Below are positions 15,401 through 30,400 of a stretch of DNA of 64,000 nt, one piece after another. The notes beneath the pieces are model-generated. The model saw only the letters and a list, made by a program, of their open reading frames with translations. It was not told the DNA's origin and did no database searches. This DNA is from Pristionchus mayeri. Its lineage: Eukaryota > Nematoda > Chromadorea > Rhabditida > Neodiplogasteridae. The DNA lies in contig BTRK01000002.1 of the NCBI GenBank assembly GCA_036245805.1, positions 14,749,067 to 14,813,066 of the forward strand, read 5' to 3'. A program made the translations under genes and the position numbers. Each line of letters opens with the position of its first letter. Position 1 is the stretch's first letter.

Positions 15401-18400
15401 TTAACGTTAAATCGATTAGTTGGCTCCCTACCGTACCCAGCTGTAGCTACCGTAACCACAACAATAGACTCACTAGTCTCGACTTTCTTCTCCTTGGCGA
15501 ATCGAAGTCGCTCCGAGGGACTCGTCACGATCACCGACAGCTCCTGCAGTGATAGGTACCGTAATCCCCTCTCGTCACAACTACGGTAACCTCACAGCCC
15601 TCCCTTCTACAGTAATCTCCACTACCGTACCCTCTCCACATCGATTCTCCTCGGCGCGACGGTGGCCCACGTAAAGTGGCAGAGGGTTCGCAGCAGGTGC
15701 GGCAGATCTTCCGGTGTCAGGGAATCCGAGATGATCGATGTACTGCAAAATTGGCTATACGATAGAGATAAGAGTACTATAAAATAGGCAATTCAAATTA
15801 TTGGGGTGTCCGGAAAGTTCGTATAATGCTTCGGAAAAAAGTCAGTTCACGATCAAACGCAGTGATTGCGCAATCTCTTTGTCAAAAATGTATTGCATCA
15901 TTCTGACGTTGAGTAGTGAGAGGATTTAATCAGTCTCCAAATTGCTACATTGATTCTTGTGATGGACTCCCATCTCTACCTCCGAGCAGTTTTACTTCAT
16001 TACTACCGTCTTGGCCGATCCGTGAAGGAGGCCCACTCTGCCCTGGCCCAGTCGGAAGGAGCTGACGCCCCCTCCATACCCTTCTGCTATAAGTGGTTCT
16101 TCCGCTTCAAGAAAGGGGAGTTTGGTCTCGATGATCAACCCCGCTCTGGACGCCCTCCCTCCCTCGATCAGCCTCTCGTTCTCCGCACACTGAAGCGCAA
16201 GCCCATGGCCAGTGTGCGTGAGTTGAAGAAGGATACTGGTACTCCCAGATCAACGGTGTCCGATATCCTCCATCGATCTGGGAAGAAGCCGAAACTCCCA
16301 CAAGTGATTCCCCATGACCTCTCCCACGAACAGCTGAAAAATCGTGTTCAAGTCTGTCGGGAATTACTCCATCGTAGATCCAATCTTCGATGGGTCAATT
16401 CCATCATCGCTACAGATGAGAAGTGGATCACGTACGATAACCCTGTGAGGAGACTGCAATGGGTGGATGCAGATGAGAAGCCCACGCCCGTCCCGAAGAA
16501 GGAAGAGCACGGAAAGAAGGAACTCCTCTGCTTCTTCTTCTCAGTGCTCGGCATACATTTTCATTAACCTCGGGGAAACAATATTAGTGGCTCCCATTCC
16601 CTGGGATGACAATATAAGTGGCTCCCAATGAGGTGATTTGTTATGTGCACATCACGGCGCATCTTTTGTGCCTACTCCCGAGTCTCTATGCCATAGTTGG
16701 AAAAATGCCAAAAATTACTGTATTTGCACATAAGTGGCTCCCGTTCACTAGGATTGCAATATAAGTAGCTACCAATAAGGTGATTTGTTATCCGCGCCCC
16801 ACAGCGCATCTTTTGAGCCTACTCATAGATCGGGCAGACTAAATTATGTTAAAGTGGGTACCCTCGGAGTCCGAGGGTATGAAAATGTATGGTGCTCGGT
16901 CCCATCTACTGGGAGATCCTCGCCCCTGGCACCAGCATCAATGCCGACCTCTTCTCTGAACAACTGGAAGATGTCGCGATCAGAGTCCCTCCCAGACTCC
17001 TGAACCAGGGCAAAATTCTTCTTCTGATGGACAATGCTCGCCCACATCGAGCGAAGATGACCCAGAAGAAAATGGACGAGCTGAAGATCGAGTGGATTCC
17101 CCATCCACCGTATTCCCCGGATCTCTCCCCATGCGACTACCACTGCTTCCGCTCTCTCTCTGACTTCAGCAAAGGAAAGAAGTTCAAGAATCGAGATGAA
17201 GTTGTGAGGGCTTTCGTGAACTGGGCGGTCTCGAAGAAACCCGCATTCTGGAAGAGAGGAATCGAGACCCTGCCCAATCGCTGGAGGGAGGTAGTGAGAA
17301 AGAAGGGGGCATATATTGGTCACTGAGAATTGTAAAGCATTGAATAAAAAATAAAAACAAAAAAATATACGAACTTTCCGGACACCCCAATAGATTCGCT
17401 AAACACGGTTTCATGTGAAAATAAGGTCAATGAAAGGAGTTCAAAAATAGGATGGCAGATTGATTAGTGTTGCAAAGATGTGGTATGTTAAGTAAAATAA
17501 AATTTTCAACAATGCTTGATGTATTCGGCCAACAACAGTCACAATCCACCGCGAGCGATATATTATTATTATTAAAATACTGTACTAACTCGAGGGGCGC
17601 TGGCTCGTGCGGCAGTCGGGGGAAGTTGGCCTTGTAGGAGCGATGCTTGCCACTGTCGTGCAGATAGAAGAGCCTGAGAGAAGAAAGGGTAACCGTCTGA
17701 CTGGCTACTTTCCACACACATTCTTCCTCGATGTCTGACGAAAGATAGAGAATGCGCATTCAGAGGCCGTATGCATGAACCTTTGCCGGCAAACGGCCGA
17801 CAAATCGGTTTGTCGGGCAAACGTTTGTCCGACAAAAATCGTTTGTCTGGCTCTTTGTCGAACTATTTTATAACAAGAATCAGTCGTGCTGAAGTGTATT
17901 TGATTACCAAAGCATGTTAAAGTTACCCAACAAGGACGAAATTGACCCATTATTTTTTGTCCTCCATCGAATAGCGGATGGTTGAATTAGTATAGAATGA
18001 ATATACAAAAATGCTAAAAATCAGTAATAGCCTCAAGGAAAGCCGGAAATGATCAGCGCTCTCCCATTTTTGCATACTCTCTCGTACACATTACGGGATC
18101 AGGGTGAGATCAGGGTGAGATCAGGGTTTCGTCCTTGTTGGGTAACTTTAACATTATTTATTTTGCAACATATTATATTTTTATGGTAGCTATTAATACT
18201 TTTGTACAAAAATTGAAATGTTTGACGCAATGAAAGTGCAATTTTTCGAAAAAAATCTATCTTTCTGGAGAAATTTACCATGCCCGTCTAACTCTGTCAG
18301 TGTTAAGAACCATCCATGGACTACCCAGAAAACAAATTTCAAGTTGATGCGACATCGCACCGTGTTGCTGGAGCTGCTGAAATTGTGAGGGTGTGAATGT

Positions 18401-21400
18401 CATAACTCAGCTTCAAACGAACCTAGAGACTCGTTCAAAACAGCAAAATGATCATTATTATGTCCCCAAATGATCCTGCAAGTTTGGTACCGATTTTGTT
18501 TTCATCATTTGCCCTCGGGTCACGAAAAATTCACTTTTTCGGATGACCCATCTTTGGACGCTTCAAGAGTGAACTATCATAAAATGTGGTTCCTGGGCAG
18601 AAAGTTGCAAAAACCATCAAAGAATCATTTCCCAACTTTTGGTAGAGCTGGCATCAACTTCCGGGCCGTAGCGAACGATTTACGGACGTCTCTAGCTTAA
18701 TTTGCAGCTGAGTTATGGAATTTCTCCCTCAAATTTGCAGGAGAAATTTGTTTTCTGGGCCGTCCATGGATGGTTCTCAACACTCACAGAGTTAGACCGG
18801 CATGGCAAATTTTCCAGAGAGACAATTTTTTTCGAAAAATTGCATTTTCATTGCTTCACCACTACGGAAGCATGATCAATTTGCATAAGTTTGCAATAAC
18901 ATCACCTTATTCCACATTAAATGTGATATCTACAGTAAAAATTTCAACACGAGAGCTCGCTTGATTCAAAAACTATGTTTTCTTCCCGGCGATACTGTAT
19001 TATCAAAATATAAATTGTCAAAAATGTAAACCGATTAGTAGGAGTATAATTTTGAATTGGCCATCAAAAATTTTGAAAAAAAAATTTTCGGTAAAAATGA
19101 TGGTGAATTGGTTGCTATACTCACAAGACGGAAACAAATAATATAATTACGAATTTATATTCAACATTAACCGAAATATTAGTCCAAAATCGAGAAAATT
19201 GATCCGACAAACGGTTTGCCGAGCGGTTTGCTGAGGGTAAAGGTCGGCAAACTCCTTCGTCGACAAACGGAGATTTCATGCATCCCGACAATACCTTTGC
19301 CCGGCAAATACGTTTGACGACAAACCCTTTTTGCCCGGCAAAAAGGTTCATGCATACGGCCTCAGGAGAATGGAAATGGGCCCGATTTCAGACTTGTGCA
19401 CATTCACGCAATACCGTAATCCTACCGTACCTGATCAGGGTGAGGCAGACTTCGTGGAAGAGCGTGAGGGTTTCGACGGACAGGCGCTCCGAGATTACGT
19501 CAATCTGAGGAAAAAAATCCTCAGGATGATTGTTCCTTTCATCCTACTAGATCTATTGAACAATGTTTTGAAAGTGAAAATGGTTAGCCAAAAAGGAATT
19601 AGGAAAAAAAAATTAAAAATGCCTGGTCTTGCGTACCTCTCTGATCAGGGTGACGAATCGAGGGATGAAACCGATCTGGAGCAGGAACTGGAGGGTTCTC
19701 CTGGCTGAGAGCGCGTCCTCGCACGTCATTTGAGGAGGAAGAAGGGCCGAGAGAAGGGACTGGAGAGGGAGGAGGGTAGCTTGCGATTGGACACACTCTT
19801 TAGTCGATTTGCCATAATGATTGTGGTTATTTTTAGATAAAATAATTGTTGTGTATTCCCACGAAAGAGAAATGACCAGCGAAAGCAGAGTTGTTGCAAA
19901 CCTTTTACTGAAATGGAGAAACAACGATTCCGCAGGTACCAAAAATATTTTTGATACTGGATAGTTAAGAGCATCTATTTTCCAAGCCATATTGAACCTT
20001 CTCATAATTGTGAAACACCAAACCACAATAATCATTTTTTACACTACGATTTCCCATTTTAAAAATATTAAACTCATCGACTTAATCGATTAAACTCACG
20101 ATGAGGTGATAGAGTGCCTGATGCGGCCGGTGCAGTGAGAGAGCCCCGTCGCAGATCTGGAGCAAAGACGATTAATTCAGAAGTTTTTCGAAACATGACC
20201 GAAACTCCACTTTGGCGTTTCATAACGTGATCAAAAGACGGAAAATTTTCGGAAAGCAATCTCGCTCAAACCACTTCTGAAAAACCACAGTCAGCCAAAG
20301 TAGAGTTGGAACAGTCGTTCCAGAAACATGTGCACTCTTCATGAAGCAAACTATCGGTGGTCAGACAGAGCGAGAAAGTGTGCTAAAGGAAGAGATAGTG
20401 ACTCACCTCCAGCAGTGCCTCCTCGTCCTCGATCGGCTGCAGCGGCAGTTGTTGTATGCAGTCTGAATATTTGTTTATCACAAATTGACCAACCAAACCG
20501 GGTACGGTAGGTGAGGTGAGGTTACGGTACCAACAACAAATTAATCAATACTCACGCAGCACAGCCTCCTGCAGGTGGCTGCTGGTCGGCCCGTCGATCA
20601 CCGCGTGCAGCAGAGCCACCAGCTGGAATCGAGATCGGTATAAACGGATACATTAACTCTCATAATCGATATTCAAAACCTCTCATCGATATTCAAAACT
20701 GTAATTTTTTCATGACACATTTAATTTAAAGCTATGGCACTTAGAATTAACTTAATTACTACAGATTTTAGAATTACTACAGAGGACTATGAATCTCAAT
20801 TTGTATCTAAAACATTAAAAAAAATTTAAAAAATCTGAAAATTACTACTCACCTTGGTTTCGTTGGCGATGAATCCTAGCGGCACCTCGTTCACACGACC
20901 GTGCTTCTCCAAGCAATATGCACTGCAATCAGTGATCTCATGTTCCTCTCACACCCTCCCGAGCTGTCTCTGATGGTTATTGCGGGGCTATCAAGTCACA
21001 GACATTAGAGCCCCACCTAATATTCTGCATGTTATCGGTGCAAAGTCCAAAATATGATTCTATATTGGTTACAGTGTCCCTATAACTGGGTTACAGTACT
21101 CACTCCCTGCGTGCGGATGCCTCGGTGGAGAAGTCCTCGTTGAAGGGACTTGGGCTGATCATCACTTGGCAGTCCTCTGCCACACCCGCGCGAGAGTTGA
21201 GACTGCAAAGGTAATCGATTATGATGAGAATAATAACGTCGACTACGTCCTATCGAAAGCAGCAGTACCGTAACCCAGTTTCCATACTGCATACCTCAGC
21301 TGCTCTCCGATGCTGCTCCATCCCCTCTCCCAGTGCACGATGGCGCTGAAGTGACGCACCTTGAAGAATCGCGGCCAATTCAGCAGGAACATCTGCAATA

Positions 21401-24400
21401 ATAAAGTCAGTACTCGATGAGTCGTCTTACTGTAGAAATAGAAAAAAGCACTGTGAGGAGATGCTAAACTTCCCGTACACAAACTATTCCCATTGCACTC
21501 TTAAGCTTCAGTCATCTCCACCTACCGTAGTCTCAGTCTACCGTAACCCTGATTACTCACGGGAGGCGAGGGCGGCAGGAGCATCTTCACTCGATCGGCG
21601 AAGACGTGCAGCGGCTCGTTCACGGCCATGCTCACTTTCTGCAATCATTTGACTGTGGAATGGCAAAATGCCTAGTTAAGGAATACAGGCAGATTCAGGC
21701 TGCTAGTGTGCTTCTATTGCTGACATAGCCTCTCCTGAATTATCATATCTTCACGCTTTAAAAAGTAATCAACATGAAGTCAAGTTGCGAACCAATTCCC
21801 CAAAAGATACACGCTTCTCCTCCACATCAAATGTTCAAAAATTGTCTAGGAACGTACCCCTAGGCTAATTGTAAGGAATGTCAGCAAGGGGGGGGGGAGT
21901 GGAGTACCTTTGCATACGATCAATGGAGTCTAATTACCTCGCATCCCATTTTCACACCTTCCCCATAACCACTAACCAGATTGAGCATGATTCTTCTAAT
22001 TGTACACACTCTAACTCTAATAAGTTAGCGAAGGCGAAAAAACACGAGGAATTTCGATATTCAGGGTACGCACCATGTTCGTGTGCTGCACGGGTCCGAA
22101 CACACGCAGAATCAGCTCGCAGACCTCGCCCGGAATCGCCCGATCACGGACGATGAGAGAGGAAGAGCACTGCGATGAGATCGATTAATTATTGATTAAT
22201 TAGTAATGCGCGAAACAAATTAGAAATTCCCATAACAACCAGTTGGCTCAATCCAATTCATAAGAATTTTTTTCAAAATCAACGGGAAATCAAGGCTCTC
22301 ACTGGCTTCACAGACTAGTCAAAGTCGCCAGTAGATGCCATTAGCTTGTAGTGGCATGATCCTACTCATCAACAACGAGACTCTCCTTCTCCCTACCGTA
22401 CCTCAGTCTCCAGGTATCCGTAGGTGATGATCCTCCTGAGGAAGGAGATGGTGCGAGAGAGACGCACCTCAGCATCCTCACGAGATTTCACCTGAACACG
22501 GTTTGATTCAAAAAATTTCAAATTCAAATTTACAAACTTCATCAGACCATAATTAGTGCGTATCGAAATTTTTCAGAATTTAAAATCCAGATTAATCATT
22601 TCTTGACTCCGTGACTCCACACAGAACGTACCTCTCTGCGCATCTCCATTCCCCTCAGCAGTCGCTCTATCGTCTCTCTGCAGATGAACTGGGAGGAAGC
22701 CCGTTGCTGCTGCTGCACCTTCGCCCTCGCTGCAGGCTCGAGTGACCTGCAAGTTGGCAATTATTTACTGCTACTCATGTCAACGATGGAGTGATCAACT
22801 ATTTCTACAGCTGGACATTAGCAGTTAGCCCGAACTAATCTTTCCCGGTTCTCAACTCATTTAGGCCCAAAATATAGGAACAACTAGATGCTCATCTACT
22901 CACAGATCAACGGCCGCCTCTTCCTCTCCGCTCGCTTCCACAAACTCGTCTTCTTCTTCTTCTTCCTCCTTCCTCATCTCCACATCCACATCTTCCTCCT
23001 CTTCTTCTACCATCTCCTGCTCTTCCTCTTCCACTATTCCATCTTCTTCTTCATTCACTCCCTCCTCCTTCCCTTCACTCTCCTCTTCTTCCTTCTCTCC
23101 AGTCTCCATCTTCTCCTCTTCATCCTCATTCATCGCATCCCAATGCGGCAGTGGATCACGACCCGAAAAGCGGTTGAAGTCACTGAAAATGGACATACTT
23201 TTAGAATGCTCATCATACACTGGAACTAGATCTGCTGATCACCTTCATGTGACAACCAAAACTAGCACCCTTCTACAGTGTTTTCGCAGAACACTTCTCG
23301 ATAGTGTGGGAACATACTGTGAAAATTCTGGGTTCTATTTTTGGCTATCATCTGACCTAGTGCACACTCACTCAATGGCTTCGTTGAATCGCGCGACTGC
23401 GAATATTCCCAGCAGCTGCAGCGTGTCGTAGTGCTCGCAGAGGATCTGGAGAGGGGAGATACTTAGAGACACTCTCGATTTTGTGCACTCTCACACTTTG
23501 TCTGACCGCTTTATTTGTTTTTATTACAACAATTTGTGTCGTTCATTAAAAAGGGTCTTTAATTATTTAATAATATTTTCCCGTAACTTAATCGCCCAGT
23601 GAAACACGAGTGCACCCACCTGTTTCAGTACGTCGACCGCCCTCTCTCTGACGTCACTCGCACGAGAGATCGCCGCCCGCCAGAGGAAACGGAGACACGC
23701 ATCCAGCCAGTCCATTGACTGAAATGAACTTAATTAATTATGATTTTAAATATGTAAGACGAAGTCCCGAGACAATTCTCGAAACCGGATCCAACAACCG
23801 TGGAATAGACATACCGTATTGAATCGTGGCTCATTGAAGCACATCTCGGTCACGTTGCGAACAATGTCCACGTCTGCAAAAGAGTATTATATTTCTATTT
23901 AAAATGCTGCGACTGATGAATTTTTTTGAACTTACCCTTCTATTTGCGTTTCACATTCTTTATAAGGTCGGAATTATCACACTTTTCTAGTTCCTTCTGC
24001 TCAAGCTGGTTTGAAATAAAACAACAACTCGATACAATTCATCAAAGATAAATATGTGATTGTTAGTACCGTCTTACTAGAATACACCAACAAGCAATAC
24101 AAATACTGGTAATTTTAGCTTCAATGAACCCGCATCTTTCACGTTTCTCAATATTATTATAATGACATCACATCTTTCTCGCTGATTGGATGTATTGCAT
24201 TTGCTTTTAACCAATAGTCGCACACGCACAGATGGGCGAGGCCAGGTCTCCCGACACCGAACACAGCTTCGTGACCAGTGACCGGAAGACGGGACGGGGC
24301 TCCAGGAATCTGCAATATGGTCGAGTTACGGTAGCACGAGCTATCGATAACTGAATACTATAGGTTACTGTATCAATCGATATAACTCACTTCAGCATGT

Positions 24401-27400
24401 TCCTAATGACGGTGTGCGTGTTGGCCGAGTGCGGAACTATCGACCAGTACATCGGCATCGTGTTGTACTGGAAAGGAGAAAATTAGTGTACGATCCAGCA
24501 GATCATCCACAGTTACCCACAACTTCCACACAATACTAGAGATATGAATTGGACTCTTTTGCATTCATAGCCTTCTAGTATTATCAAAATATGTATTATG
24601 TAATGGGCATGATATTTTATGGGCAAAATTCAGATACAACTACTCGTATCATACAAAATTCATGTTGAAGGAACTTTGAAACCACAGGTCCACCAGTCTA
24701 GCACTTCAAACGCTCGTGTGTTTGACTACCCTTCATAATTGCACATCTGCTTTTCCTATGCACCTCCGTACTCGTACCGTATCGTACTCCTACAGTATCT
24801 CCTCGCTACCGTATACCTGTATGATCCTCTTGTGCAGTCCGTTCCTACTCGACTCGACGAGCACTCCGAAGACTTCCTCCAGCAGGGGATCGGGCAACTG
24901 ATCGATGTTGCATCCAGGAATAGGCTAAAATTTTAAGTAGATAATTATGTAAACCAGGAGCACTAACCCACCTACTCAGAATTGTAAAAAATCAAGCAGT
25001 AAATATGTTTCTGACAAAAGCCATTTCACAGCGCATTCATGTTCAGTGGTGGAAGGGTAGGTCAGAAAAATTATAAAGACTGGGCACGTTCCTAAAATTT
25101 TTAATAGGGAATCGTTGAAAATGGATACGTTTTAACACATTTTAACAAAAATAAATACTAAAACATGGGTACGTTTTCAACTTTTGCACTAGTCCGAGCT
25201 CCAAACACCGGGCACGTTATGTCATTTGGACCTACTTTTCGACCACTGCTCATTTTTCAGAAATAATATTTGATAATTTGGCATGAATAAAACACCGGTA
25301 CTTAGGGAGAGGAGGGGTTTATGTGAGGCTGAATCTACAGTGCCCTCAGAAACAACGTTCTTTTCCTTACTAAAGCCTTCATTCTTGAGAATTCTCTCCC
25401 CCTCTCACCTCCTCCGTCATCGTCGTGTCCATCCACATCATCATGAGCGAGTTGAACTGCATCAGTCGCATGCTCGTCTCTCCTGCTACGATGTGCAGCT
25501 TCCCCGTGATCTCTGCCAACTCCTGCAACGAAAGGGGAGATTACGGTAGGGAAGATTATGGTACGAGTAGATTACGGTAAGGATATGCACCACATGGTGG
25601 AAGAGCAAGCGGGGCACGAGATACGATACAATACAATACAATATTTATCTGTTATCGCTTTCTGGGCGCAGATCAAGATATGGGGTCAGAAAAGGTCGTT
25701 CTTCTCATTTCAAGATGGTCATTTGCGGTGTGCTTGCGAGAGATCGAATGCGAGAGATGCGAGAGACGAGATACGAATGTACACAAACCATTCAGTACTG
25801 GCAAAAAATGTAAAAACTTCAATTTCGAGATAAACGAGACTCGCGTTACAGCAGTTTGGTAATTTGAGGGCGATTAGAAGAAGACATTAGCTTTATAAAT
25901 GAAAAGTCATAACGATAAACATGTTTTATCTAAGAATTACAAGTGATCTATAGCATAGACAGTGTGTCTATTCCCCTCATGCTCACCTTGTCGTACTCCT
26001 TCGTGCCCACTCTGGCCGTGCTCACTCGCAGTGGCTCGGGGGTGCAGGGAGGAGTGCAAACTGACGAGGACATCTGCAAACAGGTAATTATCTGCATTCT
26101 TTTTTAGAGGAGTCAGAGCAAAAGTATTGCCATTCTTCCTCCATCTATTCATGTTGAATACTTCTGCAGACCCATATTGAGAGCTTAATTTTATAAAACT
26201 GATATTTTGTAAATTTTAAAGAATTCATCCGACGAATTTCATCAATACTGATCTGACGACATACAGGGCCGTAATGATCCGCCAACAATGCCAAAATGAT
26301 CATTAGAAATGAGATATATTCACGCAAAGCGACCGTAGAGCAGACAACGATTCGAGACTCAAATCGAGAGGATATCCGAAAAGATAAAACGCGCCCTCTC
26401 ATTCCTTGCCTTGCGAGGTCTAGGGAACGGTTCCTCTTTTCTCCAATCCATAAATCTTCCTCACCACCGTCTCCTCCTTCCTCTCCTCGCTCTTCGCCTC
26501 CTCCTGCATCGTCGCAGGTGCTGCATCGGTCGCAGCTGCTTCTGATGACGTCATCACTGACGACGAGGAAGACGACGGCGCCTCAGCTGAATGACGTCAT
26601 ATTTTTAAAATATAATAATTCCACCCATTTCTCGATTCACAACTCCCCGAGCCCACCGTACCTTGTGTCGGTGGTGATCCATCTCTCTTCGGCGAGGGTC
26701 CATTCGAGATGGGCGTCACTGCGGAAGGGGGTGGGGCTACGACTGCTGCAGCTGCAGATGCAGCCGTATCGATGGGCGATGGCTGCAGGGAGGAGACAGC
26801 GGAGGCTGCAGCATCTGCAGCAGTAGAGGTGGTCGCAGCTGCTGCCGAAGACTGCTGCAGCTGCTGTTTCACGAAGGCAGCCCGCACGCGGCCCATCTCC
26901 TCGTGCATACGACTGATCTGCAAAGAGAGTACTGTAATTTTTCAAGAAAAAAATTGAACAATTTGAGACATAGAACATACAATCTTATTATGAGCGCCCA
27001 CAAGGCCTGCACGTTTAAAAAATTTTTCTTTAGTCTAAGAACGACTGTATAACTAGAGACAACGATGCAGGACGATACATCATGATTATCTGTGGCACAG
27101 AATGGCCAAGTCACATCGATTGTAACCGGCATGGCTTTGCAGTATCGAAATGCTTTTGAGATATCATTTATCTAATCTACTTAATTCACCGTTTTCTAAG
27201 TTTCTTTCCTCAATATTTTCATCTTTTTCCTTTCCCAATTTAACTGCCCCAATCACCGCAAGTTCTTCATAATTCTCATATTTCCTCCAGTCACACTTGG
27301 GTTTCTCCTCTCCCTCACCTGATCCAGCTTCTCGACCTCCGCCAGGGAGAATCTCGCGAAGGCGATCAACTGCCGCGTGCATCTCTCGGCGAAGTTGTGA

Positions 27401-30400
27401 TGCTGCAGCAGGGGGCCGATCGAGGGAAACTCCTGCCAACGTTATATTAGTTACTTTATAATAATAAGTTAACTTGTAAATATTTTCAGCCGCTATTTTT
27501 TCTTTCTTTGCTATACTGTATGAAAATCATTGAATGTTCCGCAATCTCAGTAGGGATGTAAACTGTCTCCAACATCAAAATTCCTAGACGAATGCCATAT
27601 CAATTTTTAAAGATTTAAAAAATACTAAATGAACAATTCTTCGCAACAAATCATTATAATATACCCCCCATGTATACTACTCGGATATTTTTCAGCCTAC
27701 AGTATACCAATCAAACACGTCTCTCAATAACTTTTAAAAAATCAATATTTAGCTAGCTCACCAAGGGAATGTCCGTCTTGATCTGCGCGCTGATGTTGTG
27801 GACTAGAGTGAAGTAGAAGGGAAAGCGAGGGTCGCGCTGGAAAAAAAACTTTTAAAGAAATAATAATCGCCGAACAAGATCAACAACCAACCTGACAGTC
27901 GGCAATGAACTGCTCCCGAAACACAAATCAACAAGTATCAAAATTTTCGTTTTTTATATCAGAATGTAGTTACAAATCGTCCTCCAATGAGGCAATGAAT
28001 AATACACTGTTAATATAATACAGCCTCTGCGATTTTTAAATTCACATTACAAGAAAAGTAGAAAAACCAACCTCCTTCATTCGGTTGACCTCCCTGGCCA
28101 GCTTGCTCAGCGCGTTACCAATCACAGTCGGCCTGCAATATTCCATCATTGATTGTTGATATTCAAGCCCTACTATGTTTCCGTAAATGTGCAAACAAGC
28201 AGAACATTTGTGTTTCAAAAGGCAAATAAAGAGGAAATCGTACGCGAGTCCTCGGAAGAGGTCGGCGATCTTCCCCGCGTAGTTCGTCGCGATCAGCAGC
28301 ATGCTCATGCACGGATTGGTGACCAGGAATCTAAACGAGGAGATTATCGAGTGATTGAGGATTACAGTAACTACAGTAGGTGCTGGATATCATAGGCTTT
28401 CCGAAAAAAAGCTGAAGACTAACCGATCCAGCATCCGAATGTAGCACTCGATGAACATTTGCTGCAAAATTCGAGGTAAGTTTTTTTTGGAATGAAAGTA
28501 AATTCATTTATCATGGACGAAGCCCGAATCCCCCTCGCCCTCTCTCACCCTCTCCTTGGCTGGTATGGGCGGTCGCATGGGCTGTCGATTGAAGATCACC
28601 AGGATGATCTCCGTGATGCGCAGGAAGGTGTGCTGCGCCTGCTGCGAGGCCGCCGACTGCCGCAGCTGCTGCAGGAGGGGAATGAGAAGGGCGAATTAAA
28701 CCATTGGCAGGGTAGGACGAACACGACTAATCTCAACTAGAGAACAACAAGAGATAATGATTGGGATATCATTAGCGACGGGAGGAGGTTATCGTCCACG
28801 ATCACTCTCACTTGTTTTCATCCCATTCAGGAAACGCGCCTCCCGCTGGTTGTCAACAAGCAAATTCAAAAATTCTACGATTTTAACTTTTGCCACAGCC
28901 TCGTGATACACTGGTTAATTTTCATGTGAAATCGCCGTTTCAGCTCTCCTCGATCACCTTTCTGAAGTACTTGAAGAGGGTGAAGATCTGGTCCTCCTGG
29001 AAGCCAGAGACGAGATTTGCCAGAAGAATCGCGAAGGTGTCCGTTGAGATGCCGCCTCTGAATCGACGTTCAATTATTAACCATTTTGTAAAAATGAGTT
29101 TCTTATTTTTCGCAAGAAGAAAAGCATTGAATCCCAACCCCAAGTTTTTATCTTTTCAGTTAATTGTGCATCCCTAGATCACTTGCTTTGCGGAAAATTA
29201 ATTTTCAGTAATTTCGGAAATGGGTGTTTCGAAACTTCCTAGTGAAAAGCATCCATGTTTGACGTCATTACTTCCACTTTCTGCTATTCGACAACTACCG
29301 TACTCCTTGCTCACCTTCCTTTCTGCAGACACCACACCATGCGGAATTCCCTCTCGGAGAGCACTGGCGCAAGCTTGCGCAGGATCGGCCCGATCTTGTT
29401 CACGTACTCGGGATGGTCGAGATGGTCAGAGAGTACTGTAAGCAGTGCGATTGATAACTGATTGAGAACAAGATGCATCGGTCTTGCAGTGAAATTGGCG
29501 CAATTTGGAGTTATATTACTATGCGAATTTCTAAATTCAAAAAAGAGAGAGTGAATGGCCATTTACATGTTATTGCGACTAGTCAGGTTTAGGGAGAAGA
29601 TCCTATTAATAGGATTTTCGTGCTACTCACGCATCGTGAGCACGTTCCTCCTCTTCATCCATCTCCTCACACTGCAACTCTCGCTCATCTCGTGGTCGCA
29701 GATTAGAGCCAACTGAGAAGGAGGATAATGATAATCAGATAGTTACGAAAACATGGCCATATGCATCGGTGAACTTCGAGAAGTGATCAACATTCTCGGG
29801 AAATCGCAATGATTTGGAATCACCTAGCTGCACGTAACCCAGCTAAAGTGCTACAGTTGAAATAATTAGTCGTTGAGGCATCATAAAATCCATGCCCCTC
29901 TTCTCACCAGTTCCCTCCTCTACAGTAATCCTACCGTATCTCCTCACCTCATCGATCGCCGCCTTCTTCGCCTCCATATTCCCGCAGACCATCAGTCGCT
30001 CGATGAATTCGTAACGAGGAGAGGTGGCGTCTGAGAATTAAAAATCAGTTTTTGAACCAGTAATCTTTCGGATATCGATCCACTACCGTACGCCCACTCA
30101 CTTCCGGGCGCCATCCCTTTGCACACTTTGCGCGCTGCATCGAAGATCTCGCGACGGATTCTCTGGGAAATATTGATTTAATTTTTTCCAAATATATATT
30201 TGGCATCGACACTAGGGTTAGCCATTTCAGTCTGAAAGACCGCTCTCGCGCGCGTTCGGACAAGAATGAGTTAGAATTAATGTGTACTATTTTATGCACC
30301 ATTAATTTGTACTATTGTATTCAGCTCTCGATCCCCATTCCCCTACCGTACCTCATCTCTGATCTCCTTCTCACTGTACTCTCCCATCATCGATCGCATT

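Larger units (their letters stand above)
15801..17390 (+). mobile_element. Mariner (DD34D) transposon in a USP intron, split by a MITE
   Basis: The ends are perfect inverted repeats of about 25 bp beginning TTGGGGTGTCCGGAAAGTTC. They are flanked by TA on both sides (15799-15800 and 17391-17392), the mariner target duplication. The element is 1,590 bp, of which 348 bp are a later insertion plus its duplicated target site. It lies antisense to the host gene. The AATAAA-rich stretch just before the right end (17343 on) may serve as its poly(A) signal. The original element would have been about 1.24 kb, normal for mariner. Confidence 0.95.

Noticed and set aside
22888..23229. Plus-strand frame rich in Phe and Leu suggesting a membrane protein
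   Set aside because: It is the antisense of the Glu-rich USP exon, so GAG/GAA codons read as CTC/TTC.
26296..26957. Plus-strand Ala/Ser-rich frames
   Set aside because: They are antisense to the Ala-rich USP linker exons, which have proper splice borders on the minus strand.
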